64,000 nt of DNA, taken from contig NZ_AUBV01000001.1 in assembly GCF_000429425.1 (NCBI RefSeq), positions 372,001-436,000 of the forward strand. The letters run 5' to 3'. Below the pieces are notes generated by a model, which saw only the letters and a list, made by a program, of their open reading frames with translations, ran no database searches and was not told the origin of the DNA. Shown one piece after another: positions 42,891 to 51,154 of this stretch. Source of the stretch: Algoriphagus mannitolivorans DSM 15301. GTDB taxonomy: Bacteria > Bacteroidota > Bacteroidia > Cytophagales > Cyclobacteriaceae. Made by a program: the position numbers and the translations under genes. Each line of letters opens with the position of its first letter. Position 1 is the stretch's first letter.

Positions 42891-43759
42891 ACCTGCTTTT
42901 TAAAATAGGATTTTTAGACATCTCCATCGTCAATATGATTGATATTGCGTTGGTGGCTGCGCTATTATACCAGGTTTACAAACTGCTAAAGGGTAGTGTC
43001 GCAATCAAAATTTTCCTTGGGTTTCTGTCCATCTACTTAATTTATTTATTGGTGAGAGCTGTCAGAATGGAGCTCCTTTCAGCAATTTTAGGACAATTTA
43101 TGGGGGTGGGTGTGATCGCTGCGATTATCATTTTTGCTCCAGAAATCCGTAAGTTTCTCTTGTTGATTGGAAGATCTTCCTTTCTATCTAATGATACACT
43201 TTGGAAGGACATCCTGTTTTTCTGGAGAAAAAGAGAAAATTCCGCATTCAACATCGCTCCGATCATTGATGCAACCAAAACTCTCGCGGGCACCAACACA
43301 GGAGCTCTGATGGTTATATCCAGTAGCACCGAATTGAAGTTTTACGCAGAAAGCGGTGATATCTTGGATGCCGAGCTATCAAAGCGTCTTTTGGTTTCCA
43401 TTTTCAACAAGTTTAGCCCGCTTCATGATGGAGCTGTAATCATTCATCACGGCCGTATCAAAGCAGCCAGATGTATCCTTCCGGTGACTGAAAGAGAGGT
43501 TCCAGCACAGTTTGGCTTAAGGCATCGAGCAGCAATAGGTATGTCTGAAGCGACAGATGCCTTGATTTTGGTAATTTCAGAAGAGACAGGCCAGGTATCT
43601 ATGATGAAAAATGGAAAAGTCCTTCACAACCTCTCATTTCAAGAGGTTAGGGAAATCATTAATGATTACCTCAACAATGAAGATCTGGAAGACCGGTTTG
43701 AAAATCTATCGGAATACGAACTGGCCAAAAAGAATAAATTGAGGCTGACCACGAAATAA
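42887..43759 (+). CDS. cdaA: Diadenylate cyclase (c-di-AMP synthase), CdaA type
   Basis: It makes c-di-AMP from two ATP. The 290-residue protein has three N-terminal membrane helices and a DAC domain with DGA at 181-183 (SPLHDGAVIIHHGRI) and RHR at 212-214. The TTG start overlaps the folP stop, suggesting translational coupling. The usual Firmicutes partners ybbR and glmM are absent. It ends in a long perfect hairpin. Confidence 0.92.
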   Translation: MNLLFKIGFLDISIVNMIDIALVAALLYQVYKLLKGSVAIKIFLGFLSIYLIYLLVRAVRMELLSAILGQFMGVGVIAAIIIFAPEIRKFLLLIGRSSFLSNDTLWKDILFFWRKRENSAFNIAPIIDATKTLAGTNTGALMVISSSTELKFYAESGDILDAELSKRLLVSIFNKFSPLHDGAVIIHHGRIKAARCILPVTEREVPAQFGLRHRAAIGMSEATDALILVISEETGQVSMMKNGKVLHNLSFQEVREIINDYLNNEDLEDRFENLSEYELAKKNKLRLTTK

Positions 43760-43795
43760 AAAAGAGCTGATTGAATTCAATCAGCTCTTTTGCTT
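43760..43795. terminator. Bidirectional terminator between cdaA and kbl
   Basis: A perfect 16-bp palindrome arm, AAAAGAGCTGATTGAA (43760-43775), pairs with 43776-43791 and ends in T-rich sequence. With no unpaired loop bases, three or four central bases must open. Confidence 0.82.
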
Positions 43796-43812
43796 TAATA
43801 GGTAAAGATTTT

Positions 43813-45009
43813 TTATTGAATCACTCCCAACTCTTTTCCTACTTCGATGAATGCTGCAATCGCCTGATCCAAGTGCTCACGGTCGTGGCCTGCGGAAATC
43901 TGAACCCGAATTCGAGCTTGACCTTTCGGAACGACCGGATAATAGAACCCAATTACGTAAATACCTTTTTCCAAAAGCTTCTCAGCCATCTTCTGGGAAA
44001 GAACCGCATCGTACAACATAATCGGAACAATGGCATGCTCGCCCGGCTTGATGTCAAAGCCAGCTGCTGTCATTTTCTCTCGGAAATACTTCGTATTCTC
44101 CTCCAGCTTATCTCTCAACTCAGTAGTCTCAGAAAGCAAATCAAAAACCGCTATAGAAGCTCCAGTGATGGAAGGAGCCAAGGTATTTGAAAACAAGTAA
44201 GGTCTGGAACGCTGACGGAGTAGCTCAATGATTTCTTTCCTTCCTGAGGTAAACCCTCCAGAGGCTCCACCCAAGGCCTTTCCTAACGTTCCTGTGATAA
44301 TATCAATCTTACCCATTACACCTCGGTATTCATGCACACCTCGGCCGGTTTTGCCCATAAAGCCAGTGGAATGACATTCGTCAGACATCACTAAAGCCTG
44401 ATATTTTTCAGCCAAGGCAACGATTTTATCCAATTGAGCAATGGTGCCATCCATAGAAAAAACACCATCAGTCACGATGATCTTTTGCTTGGCTCCAGCC
44501 GCATCTGCATCCTGAAGTTGCTTTTCTAGGTCCTCCATGTTATTGTGCTCATAGCGATAGCGCATGGCTTTGCAAAGCCGAACCCCGTCAATGATGGAGG
44601 CATGATTCAAGGCATCGGAAATAATGGCATCTTCAGGACCCAAAATTGGCTCGAAAACCCCTCCATTTGCATCAAAAGCAGCGGCGTACAAAATGGTGTC
44701 TTCGGTACCTAAGAATTCTGAAATTTTCCTTTCCAGCTCTTTGTGAATATCCTGAGTACCGCAAATGAATCGTACAGAAGACATTCCAAAACCATGGGAA
44801 TCAATCGCGGCCTTTGCTGCTTCAATTACCTTAGGATGGGAAGAAAGGCCCAAATAATTATTGGCGCAAAAGTTAAGGACTTGCTTTCCCCCAGCTATTG
44901 TAATCTCTGCTGATTGAGGAGAAGTGATAATTCGCTCTCTTTTGAAAAGTCCAGCTTCTTCAATCGATTTAAGTTCTTGCTCTAATTTGGGTTTAATCTG
45001 ATCGTACAT
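43813..45009 (-). CDS. kbl: Glycine C-acetyltransferase (2-amino-3-ketobutyrate CoA ligase)
   Basis: It splits 2-amino-3-ketobutyrate with CoA to glycine and acetyl-CoA. I use the ATG at 45009 (398 residues, normal length); the longer frame covers the promoter region. PLP-dependent alpha-oxoamine synthase motifs include [30 protein letters not shown] and the PLP lysine K244 in [12 protein letters not shown]. It is divergent from the threonine dehydrogenase, giving a complete threonine-to-glycine route. Confidence 0.94.
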   Translation of the reverse strand: MYDQIKPKLEQELKSIEEAGLFKRERIITSPQSAEITIAGGKQVLNFCANNYLGLSSHPKVIEAAKAAIDSHGFGMSSVRFICGTQDIHKELERKISEFLGTEDTILYAAAFDANGGVFEPILGPEDAIISDALNHASIIDGVRLCKAMRYRYEHNNMEDLEKQLQDADAAGAKQKIIVTDGVFSMDGTIAQLDKIVALAEKYQALVMSDECHSTGFMGKTGRGVHEYRGVMGKIDIITGTLGKALGGASGGFTSGRKEIIELLRQRSRPYLFSNTLAPSITGASIAVFDLLSETTELRDKLEENTKYFREKMTAAGFDIKPGEHAIVPIMLYDAVLSQKMAEKLLEKGIYVIGFYYPVVPKGQARIRVQISAGHDREHLDQAIAAFIEVGKELGVIQ

Positions 45010-45084
45010 TCTTGTAGAATTAAATTGTTTTAAAGTTTGAATGCTCCACTGGTCAAAAAACAAGAGTGGAGAGGTGATTTTTAC

Positions 45085-45092
45085 TACTTTTG
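45085..45092 (+). promoter_or_regulatory. Candidate -7 element for the threonine dehydrogenase gene
   Basis: TACTTTTG matches TAnnTTTG exactly, 68 bases before the ATG at 45161, in the divergent gap with kbl. The upstream TTG element is not clear. Confidence 0.45.
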
Positions 45093-45160
45093 CGCAAGCA
45101 AACCCAAATATAAACAAAAACCCTCAAGGCGACTTTTGGGGTTTTTCGAAAGACCTTTCT

Positions 45161-46117
45161 ATGGAAAAAATCCTAGTCATTGGAGCTGCTGGTCAGCTAG
45201 GCTCAGAACTCACCAAATCACTTGCAGACCAATTTGGCGGAGAACAAGTCATCGCTACAGACCTGCGAGACTCCGCAAAAGCAGAATTTGATTATTGCAG
45301 ATTCGAAGTACTTGATGTCCTGAATAAAGAAGGAGTTAGGGATTTGATCAAGGAAGAAAAAGTTACTCAGATCTATCATTTGGCCGCTGTTCTTTCAGCC
45401 ACGGGAGAGAAAAATCCGCACTTCGCCTGGCATTTGAATATGGACAGCTTACTTTCCGTACTGGAATTAGCCAAAGATTTGAAACTGGACAAGATCTACT
45501 GGCCATCTTCTATTGCCGTATTCGGCCCAAATACTCCTAAGGTCAACACCCCTCAATTTTGTGTAAAAGAACCAAACACAGTCTATGGAATCAGCAAACA
45601 GGCTGGGGAAAGATGGTGTGAATATTATTTTGAAAAATACGGGGTAGATGTCCGAAGCTTGAGATATCCAGGTTTGATCGGTTACAAATCCCTGCCAGGA
45701 GGAGGTACCACAGATTATGCGGTAGATATTTATCACAAGGCTTTGGCAGGAGAAAAATTCGAATGCTTTCTTAGCGAGGACAGCTATCTTCCAATGATGT
45801 ATATGCCGGATGCCATCAAGGCTACTTTAGACCTGATGAATGCACCAAGGGAAGCTGTGAAAATAAGATCCAGCTATAATTTATCGGGGATGAGCTTTTC
45901 TCCTAAAGAGATTTACGAAAGCATCAAGAAGCACCTTCCTGATTTTGAAATCAGCTACAATCCTGATTTCAGACAGGCAATCGCGGATTCCTGGCCTGAT
46001 AGCATCGATGATTCCCGTGCTCAAGAAGATTGGGGATGGAAGCCAGACTATGATTTGGATGCGATGACGGCCGATATTTTAAAAAACCTGCCGGACTATT
46101 TTCCACCTCAAAAATAA
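45161..46117 (+). CDS. tdh: L-threonine 3-dehydrogenase, SDR (epimerase-like) type
   Basis: It oxidises threonine to 2-amino-3-ketobutyrate with NAD+. I take the ATG at 45161 because the Rossmann motif GAAGQLG starts at residue 8; the longer frame covers the promoter. The SDR catalytic pair is Tyr142/Lys146 (YGISK), and the RYPGLIGYKSLPGGGTTDYAVDIYHKA region (in part) is typical of the NAD-dependent TDH group related to UDP-galactose epimerases. Kbl next door uses its product. Confidence 0.9.
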   Translation: MEKILVIGAAGQLGSELTKSLADQFGGEQVIATDLRDSAKAEFDYCRFEVLDVLNKEGVRDLIKEEKVTQIYHLAAVLSATGEKNPHFAWHLNMDSLLSVLELAKDLKLDKIYWPSSIAVFGPNTPKVNTPQFCVKEPNTVYGISKQAGERWCEYYFEKYGVDVRSLRYPGLIGYKSLPGGGTTDYAVDIYHKALAGEKFECFLSEDSYLPMMYMPDAIKATLDLMNAPREAVKIRSSYNLSGMSFSPKEIYESIKKHLPDFEISYNPDFRQAIADSWPDSIDDSRAQEDWGWKPDYDLDAMTADILKNLPDYFPPQK

Positions 46118-46153
46118 AAACTAGGCCTGAAATGATTTCAGGCCTAGTTTTTT
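46117..46153. terminator. Bidirectional terminator between tdh and the ArsC-like gene
   Basis: A 16-bp stem, AAAACTAGGCCTGAAA (46117-46132) with TTTCAGGCCTAGTTTT (46136-46151), has a loop of TGA. Confidence 0.85.
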
Positions 46154-46190
46154 GGTGCGTTTACCACTTAGAATAATTTGTAACTTTTTG

Positions 46191-46541
46191 TCAAAGTCTT
46201 TCTTCGATTTCCTTGGGATCAAATCCCAAAGTCAATCCACCTTCTGGATAAATGATTACCGGTCTTTTGATCATGCTGGAGTTTTCTACCAAAATAGGAA
46301 TGGCAGTCTCCTTTTTTTCCAAGGCAACTTTCTGGGAATCATCCATCTTTCGGTAGGTTGTGCCCTGCTTATTTACCAGAGATTCCAGAGTGGTTTTCTT
46401 CAGAAAACTCTCTAGTAAATCAGGACTTGGTTTTTGCTTTTTGTAATCGATAAACTCGTAAGACACTCCTTTTTCATCCAAGAAATCGAAGGCTTTTTTC
46501 ATGGTATTGCAATTCTTGATACCATATACTTTCAATGACAT
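46191..46541 (-). CDS. ArsC/Spx-family thioredoxin-fold protein
   Basis: The ATG at 46541 gives a 116-residue protein of normal length; the longer frame is not credible. It matches the ArsC/YffB/Spx group: KVYGIKNCNTMKKAFDFLDEKGVSYEFIDYKKQKPS, of which CNTMKKA is the active-site loop with a single Cys. It lacks the CxxC of Spx. YffB-like proteins use glutathione or other thiols; true arsenate reduction is not shown and no ars genes are near. Confidence 0.85.
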   Translation of the reverse strand: MSLKVYGIKNCNTMKKAFDFLDEKGVSYEFIDYKKQKPSPDLLESFLKKTTLESLVNKQGTTYRKMDDSQKVALEKKETAIPILVENSSMIKRPVIIYPEGGLTLGFDPKEIEERL

Positions 46542-46713
46542 AACTAATGTTTTTATAATTTTTGAAATATATCGAGCAGGATATTCAATCAACTTTTTCC
46601 CAAAGCATTCACAAATGGGAAAAGATTGCTGAGATGAATTAACCAAATTGCTATTATTTAGAAAGTGATTTTGATGGAAATTGTTCCTCAAAACTTTCCT
46701 TAGATCAAGATTC

Positions 46714-46746
46714 GTCGGTAATCCGACATCCGATATCCGACATCTA
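46714..46746. repeat. Intergenic TCGGATGTCGGATAT-type repeat
   Basis: On the minus strand the motif GATGTCGGAT occurs twice, separated by ATC, and continues into a GTCGG/CCGAC inverted repeat (46714-46718 with 46723-46727). It begins just after the M14 gene stop. The unit looks like a short satellite-like intergenic repeat and could act as a 3' RNA structure. Confidence 0.5.
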
Positions 46747-46754
46747 AAAACTCT

Positions 46755-49517
46755 TTAATCCCCCAAACGATTCCAATTGATCAAGGCATTCCAAACCAAT
46801 GGCGCATCATGATGATTTAAATAGCGGTGCAAGGGATCAAAAGTAAAGGCGACTACTCTACCCTTTCCTACCGGAACATTGAAAATACCTCCTTGACCTA
46901 TGATTGTTTGCTCATTTCGAACCATACCTGATCGAACATAAGGAACCGGTTTGCCTTCTGAGTCTTTTTTATCCAGCTTTTTATAAGGATTATCCATCCC
47001 CATGATTTCACCGGTATAAGGTTCTTCATCCTTCAATGGCTTGGTTCCATACTGCAAAACCATCTGATTTCTTTTGGCCAAATCCACTTTGTAAAGGGGA
47101 CCATTTCCTCTAAAAATAGAGAATACTTCAGGAAATCCGTAAAGCAAAGGACTTGATGAATCTTTAGCTTTCACCGTCACCACAGATCCAGGATGGAATA
47201 GGCCCGAAGCAGAATACAGCTCCAAATCCCGGGTAATCCCTGTTTCAGCCACCATTTTAGTAGAATTATCCAAAGTGATCACCAAGCCTCCCGCCTCAAT
47301 GAATTTCTTTAAGTTTTCAATTCCCATAAAGCCTGGTCCTCCAGTCATGTCAGGAGTAGAATCTGGATATCCATGATGGGGGAATTCAGCTGTTTTTGTA
47401 TAAGGCATTGGGCCAAATCGGCTATCTACCCCATGAATAAAATCCGAAACTTCCCCTCTGGATCTCGGGATTAAAATCACATCAAATTTAGAATTCAGAT
47501 TTCCAGCTTTTAAATCATCCTTGTCAATGGAAGTATAAGGAATTCCTCTTTGTTCAAAAGTATATCGAGACCATCCTTCGTCTTGGGTATAAAACCAAGT
47601 ATGATAAATTGCCACACGAGGCAAGGTAACAGGGTGAGTCTCCTCATTGGATGGAGCTTTTCCACCTCTTAGCAAATCCAATTCAAACTTTTTGGTAAGC
47701 TCATCAGCTTGGGAGGAAGATAAACCTTTGATCCAAATTGAACCGGCTTTTAGGGTATCCGATCCTGACACGAATTCCTTCTCCAGGACCTGCATTTCAG
47801 CAGATTTATTCTGACCCTTAATCCAGTACAAAGCCGGTAAAACCGTGTTTTGAGCACTGTAGGAAATGAAATAATTAGATCCGTTACCATTGACTTTTCC
47901 AGAGTATTTGGCATCCTCAGCGATCAAAGTCAACTGACTCCTGTCAAAATCAATAGAATCCTTGGCCTTCACATCTACGCCGTATAAGTAACTCAATGTC
48001 CAGGCAATGTCATCGTAAGGTGGAAATTTGGCATCTTTTGGATAATTCTGCTCGGAAAGCAGAGTCACTGCCAAATTACGGTAAGGCTGATCTAGCAATA
48101 CATAATAGTTTCCATCCTTGTCTCCGTGAACTTCAATAGCCTGTGCTCTTAATTGATTCACCAGATAAGCTGCCATGGCAGGATCCCTTTGATCAGCGGG
48201 AATCATATAAGCTCTAGGGCCTTCTGAGGTTCCTTTCCTGATGGAGTTTACCCCTTTCTGATAAAAATTACGGAGTAACTGCTCTCCATTTTGCGCTGCA
48301 TAGGACAAAGAGGCCAATACACCTGCCTGCATGTAATTCACATTATTTCTAGCTGACCAATACACTTTTTCGGTAGGAGGATCTGGTCGATACCATTCCC
48401 GGGTAGTCGCAGGATCTCCTGCATAACGGGCATTGGACAAATCTCTCAAATAGGTATTGGCTCCTGCATTCCCGAAAGTCTCATAAAATCGTCCATTGGA
48501 GTTGTGGTTATTTGCAACCCAAATTCCATAACCCGGCCACCAGCCATCATAAAAAGCCCAGGTAAATGCCCCAGGCATACCTTGCGCTGCCAAGGTGGTA
48601 ATATCATGATTGGCCATGACCTGCCATTCTCCAATAGTCACTGGATCTACCTGCTCATTGTATGGCCCTGTCCCTGTGGAAATGTAAAGCAAAGGAACAG
48701 ACTCATGCAGATCGAGCATCACGGTTGGATGCCAATCGTAGAAAATGTTAAAAATGGCTTTGGTTAAAGCCTGTGAAACCTGAAGTCCATCTCGGTTATT
48801 GTCGTGATAAACATACTTACCCCAGTAAGGAGCAGATCTCGGAAAGCCATCTTCCCATTCCGTGCGATGCTTTGAGTATCGATGATACCAGTCTACAACT
48901 TTGTCACGCCCATCAGGCTCAGAGACCGGATTGATTAGCACAATGACATTATCTCGAATCTGTTTGATTGTTTTTTCCTCACTGGTGATCAGTCGATAGG
49001 CTAATTCCATCAGCATCTCCGGAGAACCCATTTCAGTGGAATGAAGTCCCCCATTGAGGTAATAAATAGGCTTTGCCCGTTCAATAATTTCTTCCGCTTT
49101 CTCCGGATTGATTTTTCTAGGATCTGCCAATTGATCCAAGTATTCCCGATAAGTCTCCAGATTATTCATACTTTCCTCATTTCCGATCATGACCAGGTAA
49201 ATCGGCCTACCCTCTTCCGTAGTTGAAATCTGCTTGAGTTGGAGCAAAGGTGAGGCTGCTGCAAGGGCTTTATAATATCCATAAATATCCTGCGTATGGT
49301 GCATGATTCCCGGAGCACCGATGATTTGCCCAAAATGCTTGGAAGGCGAAGGGATGGTAGGATGGCTAACCAAGTTCAATACCGAACTTGGCAAAAAGCG
49401 GGTATCAGTGGTATACTCCCTGATTTTCTCATTATAGGATTGGTCTATTTGCTGAGCTTGTGAGAAAAAATTGATTCCCAAAAGACACGCAGCAATTCCC
49501 AGGATCTTGAAGCGCAT
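46755..49517 (-). CDS. Large secreted M14 zinc carboxypeptidase-like protein
   Basis: This 920-residue protein has a signal peptide (ILGIAACLLGINFFSQA). The N-terminal part (about 60-400) is an M14 peptidase with HSTE (His159, Glu162), the PVSEPDGRD segment and the third ligand His271 (MLDLHESVP). The C-terminal part (about 640-910) resembles a class I glutamine amidotransferase-like fold (VAIYHTWF, FDVILIPRSRG, FIEAGGLVITLD) without a clear catalytic Cys. It probably degrades peptides outside the cytoplasm. The double-domain layout is larger than normal M14 enzymes. Confidence 0.85.
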   Translation of the reverse strand: MRFKILGIAACLLGINFFSQAQQIDQSYNEKIREYTTDTRFLPSSVLNLVSHPTIPSPSKHFGQIIGAPGIMHHTQDIYGYYKALAAASPLLQLKQISTTEEGRPIYLVMIGNEESMNNLETYREYLDQLADPRKINPEKAEEIIERAKPIYYLNGGLHSTEMGSPEMLMELAYRLITSEEKTIKQIRDNVIVLINPVSEPDGRDKVVDWYHRYSKHRTEWEDGFPRSAPYWGKYVYHDNNRDGLQVSQALTKAIFNIFYDWHPTVMLDLHESVPLLYISTGTGPYNEQVDPVTIGEWQVMANHDITTLAAQGMPGAFTWAFYDGWWPGYGIWVANNHNSNGRFYETFGNAGANTYLRDLSNARYAGDPATTREWYRPDPPTEKVYWSARNNVNYMQAGVLASLSYAAQNGEQLLRNFYQKGVNSIRKGTSEGPRAYMIPADQRDPAMAAYLVNQLRAQAIEVHGDKDGNYYVLLDQPYRNLAVTLLSEQNYPKDAKFPPYDDIAWTLSYLYGVDVKAKDSIDFDRSQLTLIAEDAKYSGKVNGNGSNYFISYSAQNTVLPALYWIKGQNKSAEMQVLEKEFVSGSDTLKAGSIWIKGLSSSQADELTKKFELDLLRGGKAPSNEETHPVTLPRVAIYHTWFYTQDEGWSRYTFEQRGIPYTSIDKDDLKAGNLNSKFDVILIPRSRGEVSDFIHGVDSRFGPMPYTKTAEFPHHGYPDSTPDMTGGPGFMGIENLKKFIEAGGLVITLDNSTKMVAETGITRDLELYSASGLFHPGSVVTVKAKDSSSPLLYGFPEVFSIFRGNGPLYKVDLAKRNQMVLQYGTKPLKDEEPYTGEIMGMDNPYKKLDKKDSEGKPVPYVRSGMVRNEQTIIGQGGIFNVPVGKGRVVAFTFDPLHRYLNHHDAPLVWNALINWNRLGD

Positions 49518-49660
49518 AGAATTAAGATTTGGTGATGAAAGGTTGAATCCAGAAGTTAAGGCAAATCACCAAAATCACCTGAGAATTTTATATCAACCAT
49601 CAGATTCTTTTTTAAAATGTGAAGGACCGCATGGTAAAGCTGGACCAAATCCAAAAAATC

Positions 49661-49690
49661 AGAGGCTGTCTTCACAAAGTGACAGCCTCT
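49661..49690 (-). terminator. Second hairpin downstream of hemL, terminator-like
   Basis: AGAGGCTGTC (49661-49670) pairs with GACAGCCTCT (49681-49690), 10 bp, with an inner CAC/GTG pairing. On the minus strand it is followed by a short T run, so it could terminate read-through or shape the leader of the M14 gene. Confidence 0.5.
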
Positions 49691-49793
49691 AAGAAAAAAT
49701 AGGCGAAAAAATATTTCTCAAGTATTATCTGAGGTTGCGAAATCAATTTCACGTTGGCTTATTGATTTTGCTTCACAAAGATCAAAAAGAAAA

Positions 49794-49835
49794 AAACCTC
49801 CAGAAATACCCTATTTAGGGTATTTTTGAAGGTTT
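49794..49835 (-). terminator. Terminator of hemL
   Basis: AAATACCCTA (49804-49813) pairs with TAGGGTATTT (49816-49825), extended outwards by AAACCT/AGGTTT with mismatches between. The minus strand then runs into T residues. Confidence 0.75.
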
Positions 49836-49858
49836 CCTATACTTAATTAACCTTTCGC

Positions 49859-51151
49859 TTAGGAGAAAATCTCCTGCATACTTCCGCGGTGCGCATCCAA
49901 AATTCTCTGGATCAACTCATCAGAGAGAGCTGTGGAAAGAAATAGGCTTTCAAACTGGCTTGGGGCTAAATACACTCCTCTTTTCAGCATGGCTTGAAAA
50001 TATTTACCAAACAAGGCAGTATCAGAACCTTTGGCAGACTCAAAATCCACCACCGGATTCGGAGTGAAAAACAGAGAATACATACTTCCCAAATGATTCA
50101 AGGTGTACTCCAGATTCAAATCAAGATTGATCTTGGCAATCCCTTCCGTCAATTTTCTGCCAATTTGGTTCAACTCCCCATAGGTCTGAGGATTTTCATT
50201 CAGAAAATTTAGCATTGCCAATCCCGCAGCCATGGCAATTGGGTTTCCGGAAAGCGTCCCTGCCTGATAAACTGGGCCTGCCGGAGAGACAAACTCCATA
50301 ATTTCCTTCTTGCCTCCATAAGCACCAACAGGCATTCCACCACCGATGATTTTCCCCAAAGTAGTCATATCAGGTGTGACACCGAATAATTCCTGTGCAC
50401 CACCGGGAGCAAGGCGGAAGCCAGTCATAACCTCATCAAAGATCAGCACGATGCCCTCTCGTGTACAGATTTCCCGCAAGCCTTCCAAGTAGCCTGGAAG
50501 TGGAAGGGTCAATCCCATATTTCCGGGAACTGGTTCTAAGATCAAAGCTGCTATTTCCCCCTTATTAGCTTCTACAAGTCTTTCAATCGCCTCCAAACTA
50601 TTGTACGGAGCCAGTAAAGTGTCTTTAGCAGTTCCTTGAGTTACTCCCGGAGAATCCGGATTCCCCATCGTGATAGCTCCAGAACCGGCAGAAATAAGGA
50701 AGGAGTCTCCGTGTCCATGGTAGTGTCCCTCCATTTTGATGAATTTGTCACGTCCGGTGAATCCACGCGCCACCCGAATTGCAGACATGGTCGCTTCTGT
50801 CCCTGAGTTCACCATACGCACTTTCTCCACAGAAGGCACCATCGCCACGATCAATTCGGCTATCTCTACTTCCTTTCCAGTAGGAGCTCCAAATGAGGTT
50901 CCGCTTTCAAGGGCTTTAATTATTGCTTCTTTGATCATAGGGTGATTATGGCCCAGAATCATGGGCCCCCAACTATTGATCAATTCGATGAAAGCATTTC
51001 CATCGACATCGTATAAAAAAGCTCCTTCGGCTCTGCTGATAAATAAAGGCTCTCCACCCACTGCCCTGAATGCCCGGACAGGAGAGTTTACTCCACCAGG
51101 AATGGAGTTTTTAGCTTGGGCAAAAAGCCTTTTGCTTTCTGAAATTTGCAT
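49859..51151 (-). CDS. hemL: Glutamate-1-semialdehyde 2,1-aminomutase
   Basis: It moves the amino group to give 5-aminolevulinate, completing the C5 route begun by HemA. The 430-residue PLP enzyme has NSIPGGVNSPVRAF at the start, VNSGTEATMSAIRVAR, LIFDEVMTGFR and PLP lysine K267 (TLGKIIGGG). Its length is normal. It starts 3 bases after the LppC-like gene ends. Confidence 0.96.
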   Translation of the reverse strand: MQISESKRLFAQAKNSIPGGVNSPVRAFRAVGGEPLFISRAEGAFLYDVDGNAFIELINSWGPMILGHNHPMIKEAIIKALESGTSFGAPTGKEVEIAELIVAMVPSVEKVRMVNSGTEATMSAIRVARGFTGRDKFIKMEGHYHGHGDSFLISAGSGAITMGNPDSPGVTQGTAKDTLLAPYNSLEAIERLVEANKGEIAALILEPVPGNMGLTLPLPGYLEGLREICTREGIVLIFDEVMTGFRLAPGGAQELFGVTPDMTTLGKIIGGGMPVGAYGGKKEIMEFVSPAGPVYQAGTLSGNPIAMAAGLAMLNFLNENPQTYGELNQIGRKLTEGIAKINLDLNLEYTLNHLGSMYSLFFTPNPVVDFESAKGSDTALFGKYFQAMLKRGVYLAPSQFESLFLSTALSDELIQRILDAHRGSMQEIFS

Positions 51152-51154
51152 GGT

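Larger units (their letters stand above)
49518..49858. other. Intergenic region with tandem hairpins, no gene
   Basis: This 341-base gap between hemL and the M14 gene has no credible ORF. It contains the hemL terminator (49794-49835), an 8-bp inverted repeat AAATCAAT/ATTGATTT (49740-49747, 49761-49768), and a second strong stem (49661-49690). The remainder upstream of the M14 start is AT-rich and should hold its promoter, but no perfect TAnnTTTG is seen. Confidence 0.7.

Noticed and set aside
46191..46541. Arsenic resistance operon
   Set aside because: The ArsC-like protein belongs to the YffB/Spx group and no ars transporter or regulator is adjacent.
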